Source: an uncultured Bacteroidota bacterium
GTDB taxonomy: Bacteria > Bacteroidota > Bacteroidia > 2-12-FULL-35-15
Direction of reading: 5' to 3'
Length of the DNA: 64,000 nt
NCBI GenBank assembly: GCA_903926385.1
Contig: CAIYIS010000080.1
Location: forward strand, 1-64,000
A program made the position numbers and the translations under genes. The stretch's first letter is position 1. The number at the start of each line of letters is the position of its first letter. Below, one piece after another: positions 25,446 to 35,600 of this stretch. A model generated the notes under the pieces. The model worked only from the letters and a program-made list of their open reading frames with translations, was not told the DNA's origin and searched no databases.

Positions 25446-27416
25446 ATGTCGAAGAATACTTTTTTACTTCTTATTCTCCTTTCTCCTTTCTCCTTTCTTT
25501 CGTCTGACCTGTTTGCTCAGAAGACAAAAACGCTGATTGAAAGCGGAGATAAAGCCATGAACGAAAATGATTTTTTTAGTGCTGCCATTTATTACAACAG
25601 AGCCATACTTCAGGATTCGTCAGATATTGCCATTCAATATAAATATGCAGAGGCAAGCCGTCTGAATTTCGATTATGCTATTGCCAATCGGTTTTATGAA
25701 AAGGTGTATAAAAAAGATGTGCAGGGAAAACTCTATCCTCAGTGCGCTTTCTGGATTGCAACTCTTAAAAAGAATGAAGGAAAGTATAAGGATGCAAAAA
25801 AGATGTTCGATAAATATGCTAAGAAGAATAAGAAAAAGAAGGATGATTACTTTGTAAAGAAAGCCAATCAGGAAGTGGCGGCATGCGACTTGGCCGAACT
25901 GCTGGTGGCTAGTCCGGATAAAACAATAAAAATGATACATCTGGACACGATGGTGAACAGCAAAGTGTCGGAATATGCCCCGGTGGAAGTGGATAGTGTT
26001 TTGTATTTTTCATCGCTGCGCGATAAGAAAGACAGGGACAGTAAGCACAACGAAAGTTATAACAAAATATTTACGGCTGTTCAGGATAGTGTTCGCTGGC
26101 ACAAGGCGAAAGAGCTGGACACTGTTTTTAATCGCGAAGGAATACATAATGCCAACACCTCGTTTAATGCTGATTTTACCAAAGTATACATCACCCGTTG
26201 TGAGCAAAAAAATGCTCAGGATTTTATGTGCGAAATATATTCTTCCGACTTTAAAAACGGACACTGGAGTCAGTTAAAAAAACTTCCTTCGGAGATTAAT
26301 ATGAAGGGATATACCAATACTCAACCTGCTGTGGGTTTTCTGGGCGATGAGGAAGTTTTGTTTTTTGCGTCTAATCGTCCGGGAGGCGAAGGCAAAATGG
26401 ATATATGGTACAGCAGCATTAATAAAAACGGAACGTATGGAGCACCTGTTAATGCCGGAAAAAAGGTGAACTCTATAGAAGATGAAATAACACCTTATTA
26501 TTGCAAACCTTGTCAGGAATTATTTTTCTCCAGCACCTGGCATAAAGGATTAGGAGGTTTTGATATATTTAAAAGTGCCTACAAAGACGAAACATTTACC
26601 GAACCTAAAAACTTAGGTGTTCCTATCAACAGCAGTTATAACGACATTTATTTTACCATCAATTCGAAAAAGACTGCTGCTTTTATTTCTTCCAACCGCA
26701 CAGGTTCTTATTTTGAAGAAAAAGAAAGTTGCTGCAATGATATCTATACATTCAAAATTCCGAAGATAAACGAACCGCCTGTAAAAGTAGACAGCGCAAA
26801 GGTTTTTGTAACTCAGATGAAACTGTTGGTGCCGCTTACCTTGTATTTTCACAACGATGAACCGGATAAGAAAACCACTGCCATAACCACTACCAAGAAC
26901 TATAAAAAGACTTTTGACGATTACATAACGCTGCGCGAACAATACAAAAAAGAATACAGCAAGGGAGCCAAGGACAAAGATTACGAGCGAGCTGTTAACG
27001 ATATCGACTTGTTTTTTGACGACAGTGTAGAAGCTGGTATGCAAGATTTGGAACGCTTTGCCATGCTGCTCAAAAAGGTTTTGAAAGACAGCGAAAAAGT
27101 AACCATTACTATGAAGGGTTATTGCAGTCCGCTGGCATCAACCGATTACAATATTAACTTAGCCAAGCGAAGAATTTCATCTCTCCGAAATTATTTTATG
27201 CAATATAATAATGGTGAGTTTGCTCCTTATGTTAACAATCCCGACCCTAAGCAGGGAAGCATTACTTTTATTGACGAAGATATAGGCGAACTCAAAGCCC
27301 GCGCTAATGTGAGTGACGATTATTACGATACCAAAAACTCCATCTACAGCCCGGCTGCAGCCCTCGAACGAAAGATTCAGATTATTGCTATTTCCAGTTA
27401 TTCTATCCTTAAATAG
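25446..27416 (+). CDS. OmpA-family outer-membrane protein with TPR-like and PD40 repeats
   Basis: Exported protein of 656 residues (signal peptide ending near DLFAQ, no lipobox). Residues about 25-150 look like TPR helices (NDFFSAAIYYNRAILQ). About 165-430 is a PD40/WD40-like beta-propeller (VLYFSSLRDKKDRDS, VLFFASNRPGGEGKMDIWYS, LFFSSTWHKGLGGFDIFKS). The C-terminal part (about 500-650) carries a weak OmpA-like peptidoglycan-binding region (VTITMKGYCSPLASTDYNINLAKRRI). The layout resembles PorE of the T9SS but lacks the lipobox and an obvious carboxypeptidase-regulatory domain, so I call it only PorE-like. It probably links the outer membrane to peptidoglycan. Confidence 0.82.
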   Translation: MSKNTFLLLILLSPFSFLSSDLFAQKTKTLIESGDKAMNENDFFSAAIYYNRAILQDSSDIAIQYKYAEASRLNFDYAIANRFYEKVYKKDVQGKLYPQCAFWIATLKKNEGKYKDAKKMFDKYAKKNKKKKDDYFVKKANQEVAACDLAELLVASPDKTIKMIHLDTMVNSKVSEYAPVEVDSVLYFSSLRDKKDRDSKHNESYNKIFTAVQDSVRWHKAKELDTVFNREGIHNANTSFNADFTKVYITRCEQKNAQDFMCEIYSSDFKNGHWSQLKKLPSEINMKGYTNTQPAVGFLGDEEVLFFASNRPGGEGKMDIWYSSINKNGTYGAPVNAGKKVNSIEDEITPYYCKPCQELFFSSTWHKGLGGFDIFKSAYKDETFTEPKNLGVPINSSYNDIYFTINSKKTAAFISSNRTGSYFEEKESCCNDIYTFKIPKINEPPVKVDSAKVFVTQMKLLVPLTLYFHNDEPDKKTTAITTTKNYKKTFDDYITLREQYKKEYSKGAKDKDYERAVNDIDLFFDDSVEAGMQDLERFAMLLKKVLKDSEKVTITMKGYCSPLASTDYNINLAKRRISSLRNYFMQYNNGEFAPYVNNPDPKQGSITFIDEDIGELKARANVSDDYYDTKNSIYSPAAALERKIQIIAISSYSILK

Positions 27417-27465
27417 CTCAACGATTCGGCAATATGATTCAGAAGTAAGTTAGGCTATTGCCCTA

Positions 27466-28230
27466 TTACTTAATCACAGAATTCTTTTCAATATAAGCGA
27501 TGGCTTGTGTTTGGGTGTAGAATGAAAAGTTAGCGTAACGCTGGTGCACATCTATTATTTCTGCTATTGATTCTTTCACCAGTTCTTTGTTCTCCCAAGT
27601 ATTCAAATCGGAAATAACAGTTTCGAGACAACCTTTTTTATAGGCTATCTGACCTATTACATGAATAAGGGTATTTCTTACACGAGGCTTTTTATCGAAC
27701 TGAAGCAGGCGTAACATGGGCAAGATGTCTTGAGGATGAGTGCGGCCACGAAGTTCAAGACCATGACAAATTTCTCTTCTTATTTCATAATCGGGGTGAA
27801 GTAAATACTTACGTGCAAAGGCAAGCACCGGCATAGGGTTTTTCTCTCCCATTTTCTTGACAGAACCAATTACTGCATTACGCACCGAATGATGAACATC
27901 ATTTAACCCTTGTTCCATCAACGATTCTATAGGACCGAAATCGATAATACCTATTTCCCCTGCAGCATTAATGGTAGTTTGTCTTATCTTTTCGTTTCCG
28001 GAAAGAAACACTTCTTGTAATTGAGTTAAAATCTGTTTTCGTAATTCAGAATGTTGTTTATAAATTTTACCTGTGGCCAGATAAGCGGCTTTACGAATAT
28101 AAGTGTCCTCGTCTGAATAGAAAATAAGAATGTATTCCTGAGTTTTCGCGTTCAGGTCGGCTTGTAAATCAGCGTGAATTTGAGCAGCACGCTCATTTCT
28201 TTCTTCTTTGTTTAAATCGTAGAAAGACAT
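27466..28230 (-). CDS. HEAT-repeat protein
   Basis: A 254-residue soluble alpha-solenoid protein with HEAT-like repeats across its length (YIRKAAYLATGKIYK, KIRQTTINAAGEIGI, SVRNAVIGSVKKMGE, EIRREICHGLELRGR, RVRNTLIHVIGQIAY). There is no signal peptide, so it is likely a cytoplasmic binding scaffold. It resembles DNA-glycosylase-type (AlkD-like) HEAT proteins only in fold class, and I see no catalytic residues to support that. The YncE gene lies 8 bp upstream on the same strand, so both share a transcript. Partner unknown. Confidence 0.8.
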   Translation of the reverse strand: MSFYDLNKEERNERAAQIHADLQADLNAKTQEYILIFYSDEDTYIRKAAYLATGKIYKQHSELRKQILTQLQEVFLSGNEKIRQTTINAAGEIGIIDFGPIESLMEQGLNDVHHSVRNAVIGSVKKMGEKNPMPVLAFARKYLLHPDYEIRREICHGLELRGRTHPQDILPMLRLLQFDKKPRVRNTLIHVIGQIAYKKGCLETVISDLNTWENKELVKESIAEIIDVHQRYANFSFYTQTQAIAYIEKNSVIK

Positions 28231-28238
28231 AGGGGTGT

Positions 28239-29264
28239 TTATTTCACTTCTACATCCATTATCACAAAAGTGTTTGGTATTACTTCCGGTCTTGGATTAG
28301 GATCGGTGGCAGAAGGTTTTGGCTTTTCTCCGCGCTCGGCCACCGGAAGATAAATATGATGTGTTTTATTGTTTACCGTAAGTGTTCGCGCACCTTTCTG
28401 AGTTTTTACATTGTCAATAACTTTAAATGTATTGGCATCCACTTCCTGAACCACAGTAAGCGTTCCGTCACCGTTAGAACTGTAAGCACGTTTCAGAATC
28501 GGGTCGAAAGCTGCACCGTCAGGATGTTCGCCAATAGGAACGGTGGCCACTACAGCACCTTTATCGTAATCCGAAATCACCATTAATTTATTATCACAAA
28601 CCGAGAACAAACGATGATTTACTTTATCAATAGCCAATCCGGATGGCTCCTGACCTTCTTTCAGTCTCCATTTGTTTTCTACTTTCATGGTCGAAGCATT
28701 GATACTACATACCATGGAAAGATTTTCGATGTTTACAAAAATGTGCCCGTTATCATCGTTCACCAACATTTCGGGGTTACCATCCAGTTTTATTTTACCA
28801 ATAAATTTATCTACACTTACATCAAACACACTGATATCGTTGCTGCGGGCATTGCCCACAAACAAACGCTGAGTGTAAAAATCGAATAAAACAGCATCTG
28901 GCTCGCTACCCATAGCAGGTATAGTTCTGACTTTTTTAAATGTATTCAAATCGAAAACTGTATATGAAGAATCCTTGCCGGAAGTAACATAACCATGATT
29001 CATGTTTTCGCAGATAGCCACTCCATGCGCACCATTCAAGCCTTTCAGGGTTCCAATAATTTTATTGGTAGAGGTATTCATCACCTGCATAACATTGCCG
29101 TGAGCAATATATACCCTGCTGCTGTCGTCTTCGGAAGCAACATAATCCCAGCCACCGTTTCCTTCAACAGGAAATTTACCAGCAACTTGATATTTGTTTT
29201 GAGATTTAACAGGGAGTATGCTCACCAGGCATACCAAGAGAGAGGCGGAAATAAATTTTTTCAT
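28239..29264 (-). CDS. Exported YncE-like beta-propeller protein
   Basis: Exported seven-bladed-propeller type protein (341 residues from the ATG at 29264, MKKFISASLLVCLVSIL, cleavage near PVKSQ). An in-frame start nine codons upstream lies outside the signal peptide. Repeated blades carry NTSTNKIIGTLKGL, DLNTFKKVRTIPAMG, DVSVDKFIGKIKLDGNP, VGNARSNDISVF and GDGTLTVVQEVD, typical of the YncE/PQQ-like NHL-related family. The ligand is unknown. It is followed 8 bp later by the HEAT gene. Confidence 0.86.
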   Translation of the reverse strand: MKKFISASLLVCLVSILPVKSQNKYQVAGKFPVEGNGGWDYVASEDDSSRVYIAHGNVMQVMNTSTNKIIGTLKGLNGAHGVAICENMNHGYVTSGKDSSYTVFDLNTFKKVRTIPAMGSEPDAVLFDFYTQRLFVGNARSNDISVFDVSVDKFIGKIKLDGNPEMLVNDDNGHIFVNIENLSMVCSINASTMKVENKWRLKEGQEPSGLAIDKVNHRLFSVCDNKLMVISDYDKGAVVATVPIGEHPDGAAFDPILKRAYSSNGDGTLTVVQEVDANTFKVIDNVKTQKGARTLTVNNKTHHIYLPVAERGEKPKPSATDPNPRPEVIPNTFVIMDVEVK

Positions 29265-29281
29265 GATACTATATTTTAAAA

Positions 29282-29325
29282 CTTCACACACAATGCTATT
29301 TGTTCGAATAACAATGCGTGTGAAG
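29282..29325 (-). terminator. Rho-independent-type terminator of the SlyD-like gene
   Basis: Read on the minus strand, CTTCACACGCATTG pairs with CATTGTGTGTGAAG with a few mismatches and further pairing inside, followed by TTTT. It lies between the SlyD-like stop (29395) and the YncE start (29264), separating the two transcripts. Confidence 0.6.
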
Positions 29326-29394
29326 CAAATTAATAACTATTTGTTTCCGGTGTTCGTCTGCCACAGAGCGGCTAACAAAAAATCTACCGTAGAA

Positions 29395-29901
29395 TTAGTG
29401 GTGGTGACCGTGCTCACCGTGCACATGTCCGTGAGCAATCTCATCGGCAGTAGCAGCACGTACAGCAAGTATTTCACCAACAAAATGCAAATCAGTTCCG
29501 GCAAGCGGATGATTGAAATCCATCTTTACACTTTCGGCAGTAATGTCAACCACTTTACCGTATAAACGATTTCCTTCGTTATCCTGCATAGGCAGGGTAA
29601 CACCTACTTTTACATTTTCAGCATCAAACTTTCCGTCTTCGCCAGTAAAAGCTTCAACCGGAATCATTACCACATGTTGCTCATCGCGCACACCGTAACC
29701 ACGTGTATGTTCAATAAAAAAGTCGAATGTATCGCCTGCTTTTTTATCTCTCAGGTTGTTTTCAAAATCTTCGAGCAAACCACCGTTTCCAAAAATAAAA
29801 ACAAAGGGATGTTCTTTGCTTGTTTGTTCCACAGGTGCACCATTCGCTTTTTCAGTAAGCGTGTAGTTAACAGATACCACTGAGTTGATTTCAATTTTCA
29901 T
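29395..29901 (-). CDS. SlyD-like FKBP peptidyl-prolyl isomerase with His-rich tail
   Basis: A 168-residue FKBP-type prolyl isomerase of the SlyD subgroup. It has an N-terminal FKBP half (VVSVNYTLTEKANGAPVEQT, FIFGNGGLLEDFE), an insert-in-flap domain at about 70-130 (EHTRGYGVRDEQHVVMIPVEAF, GEDGKFDAENVKVGVTLP), the returning FKBP strand (KMDFNHPLAGTDLHFVGEIL), and a metal-binding tail (HGHVHGEHGHHH). SlyD proteins are folding helpers that also store nickel or other metals. No hydrogenase or urease genes are nearby. It is monocistronic, with its own terminator. Confidence 0.93.
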   Translation of the reverse strand: MKIEINSVVSVNYTLTEKANGAPVEQTSKEHPFVFIFGNGGLLEDFENNLRDKKAGDTFDFFIEHTRGYGVRDEQHVVMIPVEAFTGEDGKFDAENVKVGVTLPMQDNEGNRLYGKVVDITAESVKMDFNHPLAGTDLHFVGEILAVRAATADEIAHGHVHGEHGHHH

Positions 29902-30030
29902 AAGAATTGAGTTTTAAATTTATAAATAGCCGGCAAAAGTATCAAAATACAGGAATTAATTTATAAAAAAGCGGTTTTATTTTTAAAAGATGAATGCCAA
30001 TGAAAATTATGATGTAATTTTAACCCTCGT

Positions 30031-30038
30031 TACATTTG
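30031..30038 (+). promoter_or_regulatory. Promoter -7 box (TAcaTTTG) for the methionine aminotransferase
   Basis: A perfect TAnnTTTG match, 21 bp before the ATG at 30059. Confidence 0.55.
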
Positions 30039-30058
30039 AAAACCTGAATTACTAACTT

Positions 30059-31213
30059 ATGAATTATCCAAACTTAATCTCCAGCAAGCTGCCCAATGTA
30101 GGCACAACCATATTTACCATTATGAGTAAACTTGCTGCCGATAACAATGCCATCAACCTTTCGCAGGGGTTTCCAGATTTTAATTGCGACAGCGAACTGA
30201 TAGCACTGGTGAATAAATATATGATGGAAGGAAAGAATCAGTACGCCCCAATGGCAGGACTGATGCCCCTTCGGGAAGTTATTGCCGACAAAATAGAATC
30301 GTTGCATCAAACCAGATACAATCCCGAAACGGAAATAACCATTACGGCCGGAGGTACACAGGCTATTTACACGGCCATTTCGGCCATCATTCGCGATGGT
30401 GATGAGGTTATTATTTTCGAACCGGCTTACGATTGTTATCAGCCTGCTATAGAAATGAACGGAGGAACTACCGTTTACCTTCAGCTGAAAGCTCCCACTT
30501 ATTCCATCGATTGGAATCAGGTGAAAAAAGTAATTAATCATCGTACACGAATGATGATTATTAACACACCGCATAATCCTACCGGAAGTATACTATCTAC
30601 CGAAGACATGCAGATGCTCGAACGGATTACAAAAAACACTGACATTGTGATAATAAGTGATGAGGTGTACGAACATATTATTTTCGACAGTCAGCCGCAT
30701 CAGAGTGTTTCGCGGTTTCCGAAACTTGCCGAGCGTAGTTTTATTATTTCCTCATTCGGAAAAACATTTCACACCACCGGCTGGAAAATGGGCTACTGTG
30801 TGGCTCCGGCCAACCTGATGGCAGAGTTTCGCAAGGTGCATCAGTTTCTGGTGTTTTGTGTCAACTCGCCTATTCAATATGCTTTGGCAGAATACATGAA
30901 GGATTCGAATAATTACAAAGGGTTGAATAAATTTTATCAGGACAAAAGAGATTATTTTGTGAGCTTGATTAAAAACTCTCGCTTCGAAATTACTCCTTGC
31001 GGTGGTACTTATTTTCAACTGTTGAATTATAAAAAGCTCAGTAAAGAAAAAGATACAGATTACGCCATCCGATTGACCAAAGAAAACGGAATAGCCTCTG
31101 TACCTATTTCGGTATTTTACCACGAGGCTGTGGATAATAATGTGCTTCGTTTTTGTTTTGCCAAAAAGGAAGAAACACTTGAAAAAGCAGCAGAGATATT
31201 GAATAAGATTTAA
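30059..31213 (+). CDS. Methionine aminotransferase (YbdL-like, PLP-dependent)
   Basis: Class I/II aminotransferase of 384 residues resembling E. coli YbdL, which prefers methionine and aromatic amino acids. It has INLSQGFPDFNCD (about 32-44), QYAPMAGLMPLRE (about 61-73), ITAGGTQAIYTAI (about 97-109), NTPHNPTGS (about 172-180), the Schiff-base lysine in SSFGKTFHTTGWKMGY (about K235) and the C-terminal arginine in LRFCFAKKEE. The omega-amidase gene lies 75 bp downstream on the same strand. Together they fit the last transamination of methionine salvage, with glutamine as likely amino donor. Confidence 0.9.
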   Translation: MNYPNLISSKLPNVGTTIFTIMSKLAADNNAINLSQGFPDFNCDSELIALVNKYMMEGKNQYAPMAGLMPLREVIADKIESLHQTRYNPETEITITAGGTQAIYTAISAIIRDGDEVIIFEPAYDCYQPAIEMNGGTTVYLQLKAPTYSIDWNQVKKVINHRTRMMIINTPHNPTGSILSTEDMQMLERITKNTDIVIISDEVYEHIIFDSQPHQSVSRFPKLAERSFIISSFGKTFHTTGWKMGYCVAPANLMAEFRKVHQFLVFCVNSPIQYALAEYMKDSNNYKGLNKFYQDKRDYFVSLIKNSRFEITPCGGTYFQLLNYKKLSKEKDTDYAIRLTKENGIASVPISVFYHEAVDNNVLRFCFAKKEETLEKAAEILNKI

Positions 31214-31238
31214 ATAAACCACAGTATTGTTTCCGTTG

Positions 31239-31256
31239 AAATTCGCCCGCGAATTT
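31239..31256. other. Intergenic hairpin between aminotransferase and omega-amidase genes
   Basis: AAATTCG-CCCG-CGAATTT gives a perfect 7-bp stem with a tetraloop that can extend by a few bases. It is not followed by a T-run, so it is more likely an RNA structure between cotranscribed genes than a terminator. Confidence 0.4.
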
Positions 31257-31288
31257 TCAGGATGCTAGTACTGTAAAAAACATATTCA

Positions 31289-32056
31289 ATGAAAAACCTT
31301 ATCACTACCATCATTCAATCTGATTTGCATTGGGAAAATAAAGATGCAAACAGACAAATGTTTTCGGATAAAATAGATGCGATAAAAGAACCAACCCATT
31401 TAATTGTGCTTCCGGAAATGTTTACCACCGGATTTAGTATGAACACCACATTGCTTGCCGAAACCATGGATGGCACCACAATAGCCTGGATGAAACAAAA
31501 AGCAAAAGAAAAAAACTGCGTTATCACCGGCAGTTTTATTTGCGAAGAAAACGGACATTATTATAACAGACTGGTATGGATGCAGGCTGACGGCACTCAT
31601 AGCCATTACGACAAAAAGCATCTGTTCAGTATGGGTGATGAAAACAATCATTACTCGGCAGGAAACAAACGTATACAGGTTACGGTAAACGAATGGAAAA
31701 TATGCCCTCTGATTTGTTATGATTTACGTTTCCCGGTGTGGGCACGCAATACCCGAAACAATCCTTATGATTTGCTAATTTACATTGCTTCGTGGCCCGA
31801 ACGAAGAAATTACCCTTGGAAAACATTGCTCACTGCCCGTGCCATTGAAAACCAAAGTTATGTAATAGGAGTTAACAGAGTAGGCACTGATGTGCATGAT
31901 GTGTATTATTCGGGCGACTCGGCAGTAATAAATGCCAAAGGCGAAATAATAAGCCATATTAAACCTCACGAAGAAACTACCGAAACGCTTGAACTTAATT
32001 TTGAAGACTTGAACGAATTCAGAAAAACATTTCCTGTGTTGAACGATGCGGATTAA
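31289..32056 (+). CDS. Omega-amidase (nitrilase family, YafV/Nit2-like)
   Basis: Carbon-nitrogen hydrolase of 255 residues. The Glu-Lys-Cys triad is visible: the glutamate in LPEMFTTGFSMN (about 42), the lysine in YDKKHLFSMGDE (about 109) and the cysteine in PLICYDLRFPVWARN (about 143). The family deamidates 2-oxoglutaramate and 2-oxosuccinamate, the products of glutamine or asparagine transamination. Next to the methionine aminotransferase this suggests a glutamine transaminase/omega-amidase cycle that pulls methionine resynthesis forward. The substrate is inferred from family and context. Confidence 0.9.
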   Translation: MKNLITTIIQSDLHWENKDANRQMFSDKIDAIKEPTHLIVLPEMFTTGFSMNTTLLAETMDGTTIAWMKQKAKEKNCVITGSFICEENGHYYNRLVWMQADGTHSHYDKKHLFSMGDENNHYSAGNKRIQVTVNEWKICPLICYDLRFPVWARNTRNNPYDLLIYIASWPERRNYPWKTLLTARAIENQSYVIGVNRVGTDVHDVYYSGDSAVINAKGEIISHIKPHEETTETLELNFEDLNEFRKTFPVLNDAD

Positions 32057-32082
32057 GTTAATCTAACTTCTTTCCGAACTAC

Positions 32083-32520
32083 TCAATCTCCATAGGGAAG
32101 TAATTTGATTCCATTTTCTGCTTTTTTGCCTTTGTTTTCTCCCCACTTTGGATCATAAAAAGGGTTGAAACCTCCATTTTCGTGTTCCTTACAATCGAGA
32201 GGACTTTCGGTTATAAAGAAAGTCCTCTCGGTTGAACCGAACGTGCTCTCGGAGGTAAAGAGCCTGTTTTTGGAAACAACCCAACTCAAAATAGGGTAAA
32301 ACCCATTGAAAATAAGAATAAAAGGGGCTTTTCCCGGTTGATAGAATTTTTGACAATTTGAAAATATTATAGTTTTTTCCTTCAAATGAGTAGAGAGGAA
32401 GAGCTCGCTGTTAAGTGCGCAATCTTCTATGTTGCTTTCAAATAAATCCCTATCTATAGTATAGTTCTCTTTGTGTAAAAACTCCTTGTACTTTGTGGTT
32501 AAATAATATCGCAAGCACAA
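32083..32520 (-). CDS. Doubtful hypothetical ORF in a repeat-bearing gap
   Basis: An open frame of 145 codons from a TTG, with no ATG and no recognised domain. It spans the 12-bp hairpin at 32197-32229 and the 21-bp-periodic stretch at 32196-32279. Its start region (TTTGTGTAAA, CTTTGTGGTTAAAT) looks like a common intergenic repeat. The mid-part reads as heptads (LFTSEST, FGSTERT, FFITESP). I think it is more likely non-coding; it is listed because nothing else occupies the 552-bp gap. Confidence 0.2.
   Translation of the reverse strand: MCLRYYLTTKYKEFLHKENYTIDRDLFESNIEDCALNSELFLSTHLKEKTIIFSNCQKFYQPGKAPFILIFNGFYPILSWVVSKNRLFTSESTFGSTERTFFITESPLDCKEHENGGFNPFYDPKWGENKGKKAENGIKLLPYGD
32196..32279. 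repeat. Diverged 21-bp-period array with 12-bp hairpin
   Basis: Four 21-bp blocks at 32196, 32217, 32238 and 32259 agree with their neighbours at about 13-14 of 21 positions, around the core CTCTCGG. Weaker traces continue to about 32342. Units 1 and 2 also face each other as a perfect hairpin, GAGAGGACTTTC (32197-32208) with GAAAGTCCTCTC (32218-32229). The periodicity matches the array at 20.4 kb although the sequence differs. Confidence 0.5.
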
Positions 32521-32567
32521 ATCCCCTATCTGAAATTTTAATCTAATGCCGTTTCCGTTTAAAATAC

Positions 32568-32575
32568 TATTTTTG
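32568..32575 (+). promoter_or_regulatory. Promoter -7 box (TAttTTTG) for the amidohydrolase unit
   Basis: A perfect TAnnTTTG match, 34 bp before the ATG at 32609. It supports that ATG over the longer in-frame start at 32546, which lies upstream of the box. Confidence 0.55.
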
Positions 32576-32608
32576 ACCGCCTCAAAACGAGGAGTAAATA
32601 CAATTGAT

Positions 32609-35600
32609 ATGAAAAAAATAATTACCCTGATGTTTGCTGTTGCTGTAGCTATGGCTGCTCGTGCTCAGGAAACTTTTCCGGTAAACGGCACTACCAACAA
32701 ACTACATACGGTGTATGCATTCGCCAATGCCACCATAGTAGTTAATGCTGACGAAACGCTGAAAGAAGCCACATTGCTGATAAAAGACGGGATAATAACA
32801 GAAGCGGGCACACATGTAAAACTTCCGAAAGGCTGTGTGGTGTATGATTTAAAAGGCAAAACCATTTATCCGGGTTTGATAGATGCTTACACTACTTACG
32901 GGGTGGCCGATGCCAAACCTTTGCCCCGAACCACTGCGGGCCCTCAGATGGAAAGCAATGTAAAAGGTGCTTATGGTTGGAATCAGGCCATACGAGCCGA
33001 TGCCGATGCTTACAAATTATTTATGATTAACGGTGCTGCTGCTGACGAAATGCGTAAGCTGGGTTTTGGTGCTGTGCTTACTTTTCAGAAAGACGGTATA
33101 GTAAGAGGTAGCGGAGCTGTGGTGGCTCTGGCCGATGCAAAAGAAAATAGTTTAATCATTGCCGACCGCGCTGCTGCTATGTTTTCGTTCGACAAAGGTA
33201 CTTCCACTCAAGATTACCCTTCGTCATTAACAGGGGCTATTGCCTTGCTTCGTCAAACGTATCTGGATGCAAACTGGTACAAAAATGATAAAACAAAAAA
33301 AGAATACAATATCTCTCTCGATGCTTTTAACAGTCTTCAGGCATTGCCACAGATATTCGAAACCACTGATAAATTTAATGCTTTGAGAGCAGATAAAATT
33401 GGCGATGAGTTTAAAGTTCGCTACATCATTAAAGGTTGCGGCAACGAATATCAACGACTGGATGAGTTAAAAGCTACCAACTGCAAGTTTATCATTCCCC
33501 TCAATTTCCCTTCTGCTTTTGATGTAGAAGATGCTTATGATGCAGCTAATGTGTCGATGGCCGAACTCAAACATTGGGAAATGGCACCTGTAAATGCATT
33601 TGCTTTAGAAAAAAATTACATCCCCTTTGCCATTACCACTGCCGATTTGAAGGACAAAAAAGAATTCTGGAAAAATTTGCGCAAAGCCATACAATATGGT
33701 TTGTCCGAACAACAAGCTTTAAAATCGCTAACCACCATTCCTGCCGAAATGCTCAACGTAGCCGACAAACTGGGAAGTATTAAAAGCGGTATGATAGCCA
33801 ACTTTATTATTACTTCGGGAAATTTGTTTGACGAAAAAACAATTATCTACGAAAACTGGGTGGAAGGAATACCTTATAAAATCAACGATTACAACCTTAT
33901 CGACCTCAGAGGCACTTACGATTTTACTTACGGCAGCAAAACAAATTTGCAGTTGAAAATAGAAGGAGAGATTGAAAAACTAAAAGGCACCGCTGTAATC
34001 GATACGGTTAAAACCAATGTAAACATTACCGTTTCGGGCAATTCGGTTTCCATTTCGTTTACTCCTAAAGATGCTAACGGCACTATTCGATTGAGCGGAA
34101 ACATAACCACCGGCACAAGCAAGATGACTGGTAAAGGCCAGTTGCCATCGGGCGAATGGACCGACTGGAGTGCTACATTAAAAACTGCATTTACAAATGT
34201 GGTTAAAAAAGATTCGACCAAAAAACAACCGGAATTTGGTAAAGTGGTGTATCCGTTTTCGGCTTACGGACAGCCTCACCCCGATGACGAAGGATTTTTT
34301 AAAGATAAAATAAAAGAATTCAAAACCCGTTACGATGCTGTATTGATAAAGCATGTTACCGTTTGGACTAACGAAGCAGAAGGCATTCTTAAAAATCAGG
34401 ATGTGTATATTACCGAAGGGCGCATCGTTCGAATAGCCGATGATATCAATGCTCCCAAGATGGCCTATGCCAAAGTAATTGATGGAACAGGCAAACATCT
34501 TACACCGGGAATCATAGACGAACACTCTCACATAGCCATTTCGAGCGGGGTTAACGAAGGCACACAAGCTTCGAGTGCAGAGGTAAGAATGGGAGATGTA
34601 ATCAACAGCGAAGACATTAATATTTATCGTCAGTTGTCGGGCGGTGTTACCACTTCTCAACTTCTGCATGGCTCTGCAAACCCTATCGGAGGGCAATCGG
34701 CCATTATCAAATTGCGCTGGGGCAAAGCTCCCGAAGAAATGAAATTTGATAAAGCAGATGGTTCTATCAAATTTGCATTGGGCGAAAATGTAAAACAAAG
34801 CAACTGGGGCGATTTTAATACCGTTCGTTTTCCTCAGTCACGCATGGGGGTGGAGCAGGTGTATTACGATTATTTTACACGAGCCAAAGAATATGATGCC
34901 AAACAAAAAGCATTTGCCACCTCTTCCGAAAAAGAAAAAACAGCAGGCTCACCTTTCCGCAGAGACCTGGAAATGGAGGCCATTGCCGAAATACTAAACA
35001 AGAAAAGATTTATTACTTGCCACTCTTATGTGCAATCAGAAATTAATATGCTGATGCATGTGGGCGATTCGTTGGGCTTTCAGGTAAACACGTTTACTCA
35101 TATTCTGGAAGGATATAAAGTAGCCGACAAGATGAAAGAACGCGGCATTGGCGCTTCCAGTTTCAGCGACTGGTGGGCGTATAAAATGGAAGTGAAAGAT
35201 GCCATTCCTTATAATGCTTCGTTGTTGAATCAAATGGGAGTGGTTACAGCCATCAATTCTGACGATGCCGAAATGGGAAGAAGATTAAATCAGGAAGCTG
35301 CCAAAGCTATTAAATACGGAGGCATGAGCGAAGAAGATGCATTGAAACTGGTAACACTTAATCCGGCCAAACTTTTACATCTTGATAAAAAAGTGGGAAG
35401 TATTAAAGTGGGTAAAGATGCTGATGTGGTGCTTTGGAGCGACAATCCGCTATCGGTTTATGCCAAAGTTGAAAAAACAATTATTGATGGAATTATTTAT
35501 TTCGATAACGAAGAAGATGTGAAAATGCGAACCGACATGCAAAAAGAACGTGCCCGCATAATTCAGAAAATGCTGGATGAGAAAAAAGGCGGAGCTCCGG

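Noticed and set aside
32546-32608. Longer start of the tandem amidohydrolase
   Set aside because: It would place 21 residues ahead of a clear signal peptide and lie upstream of the TAttTTTG promoter box at 32568.
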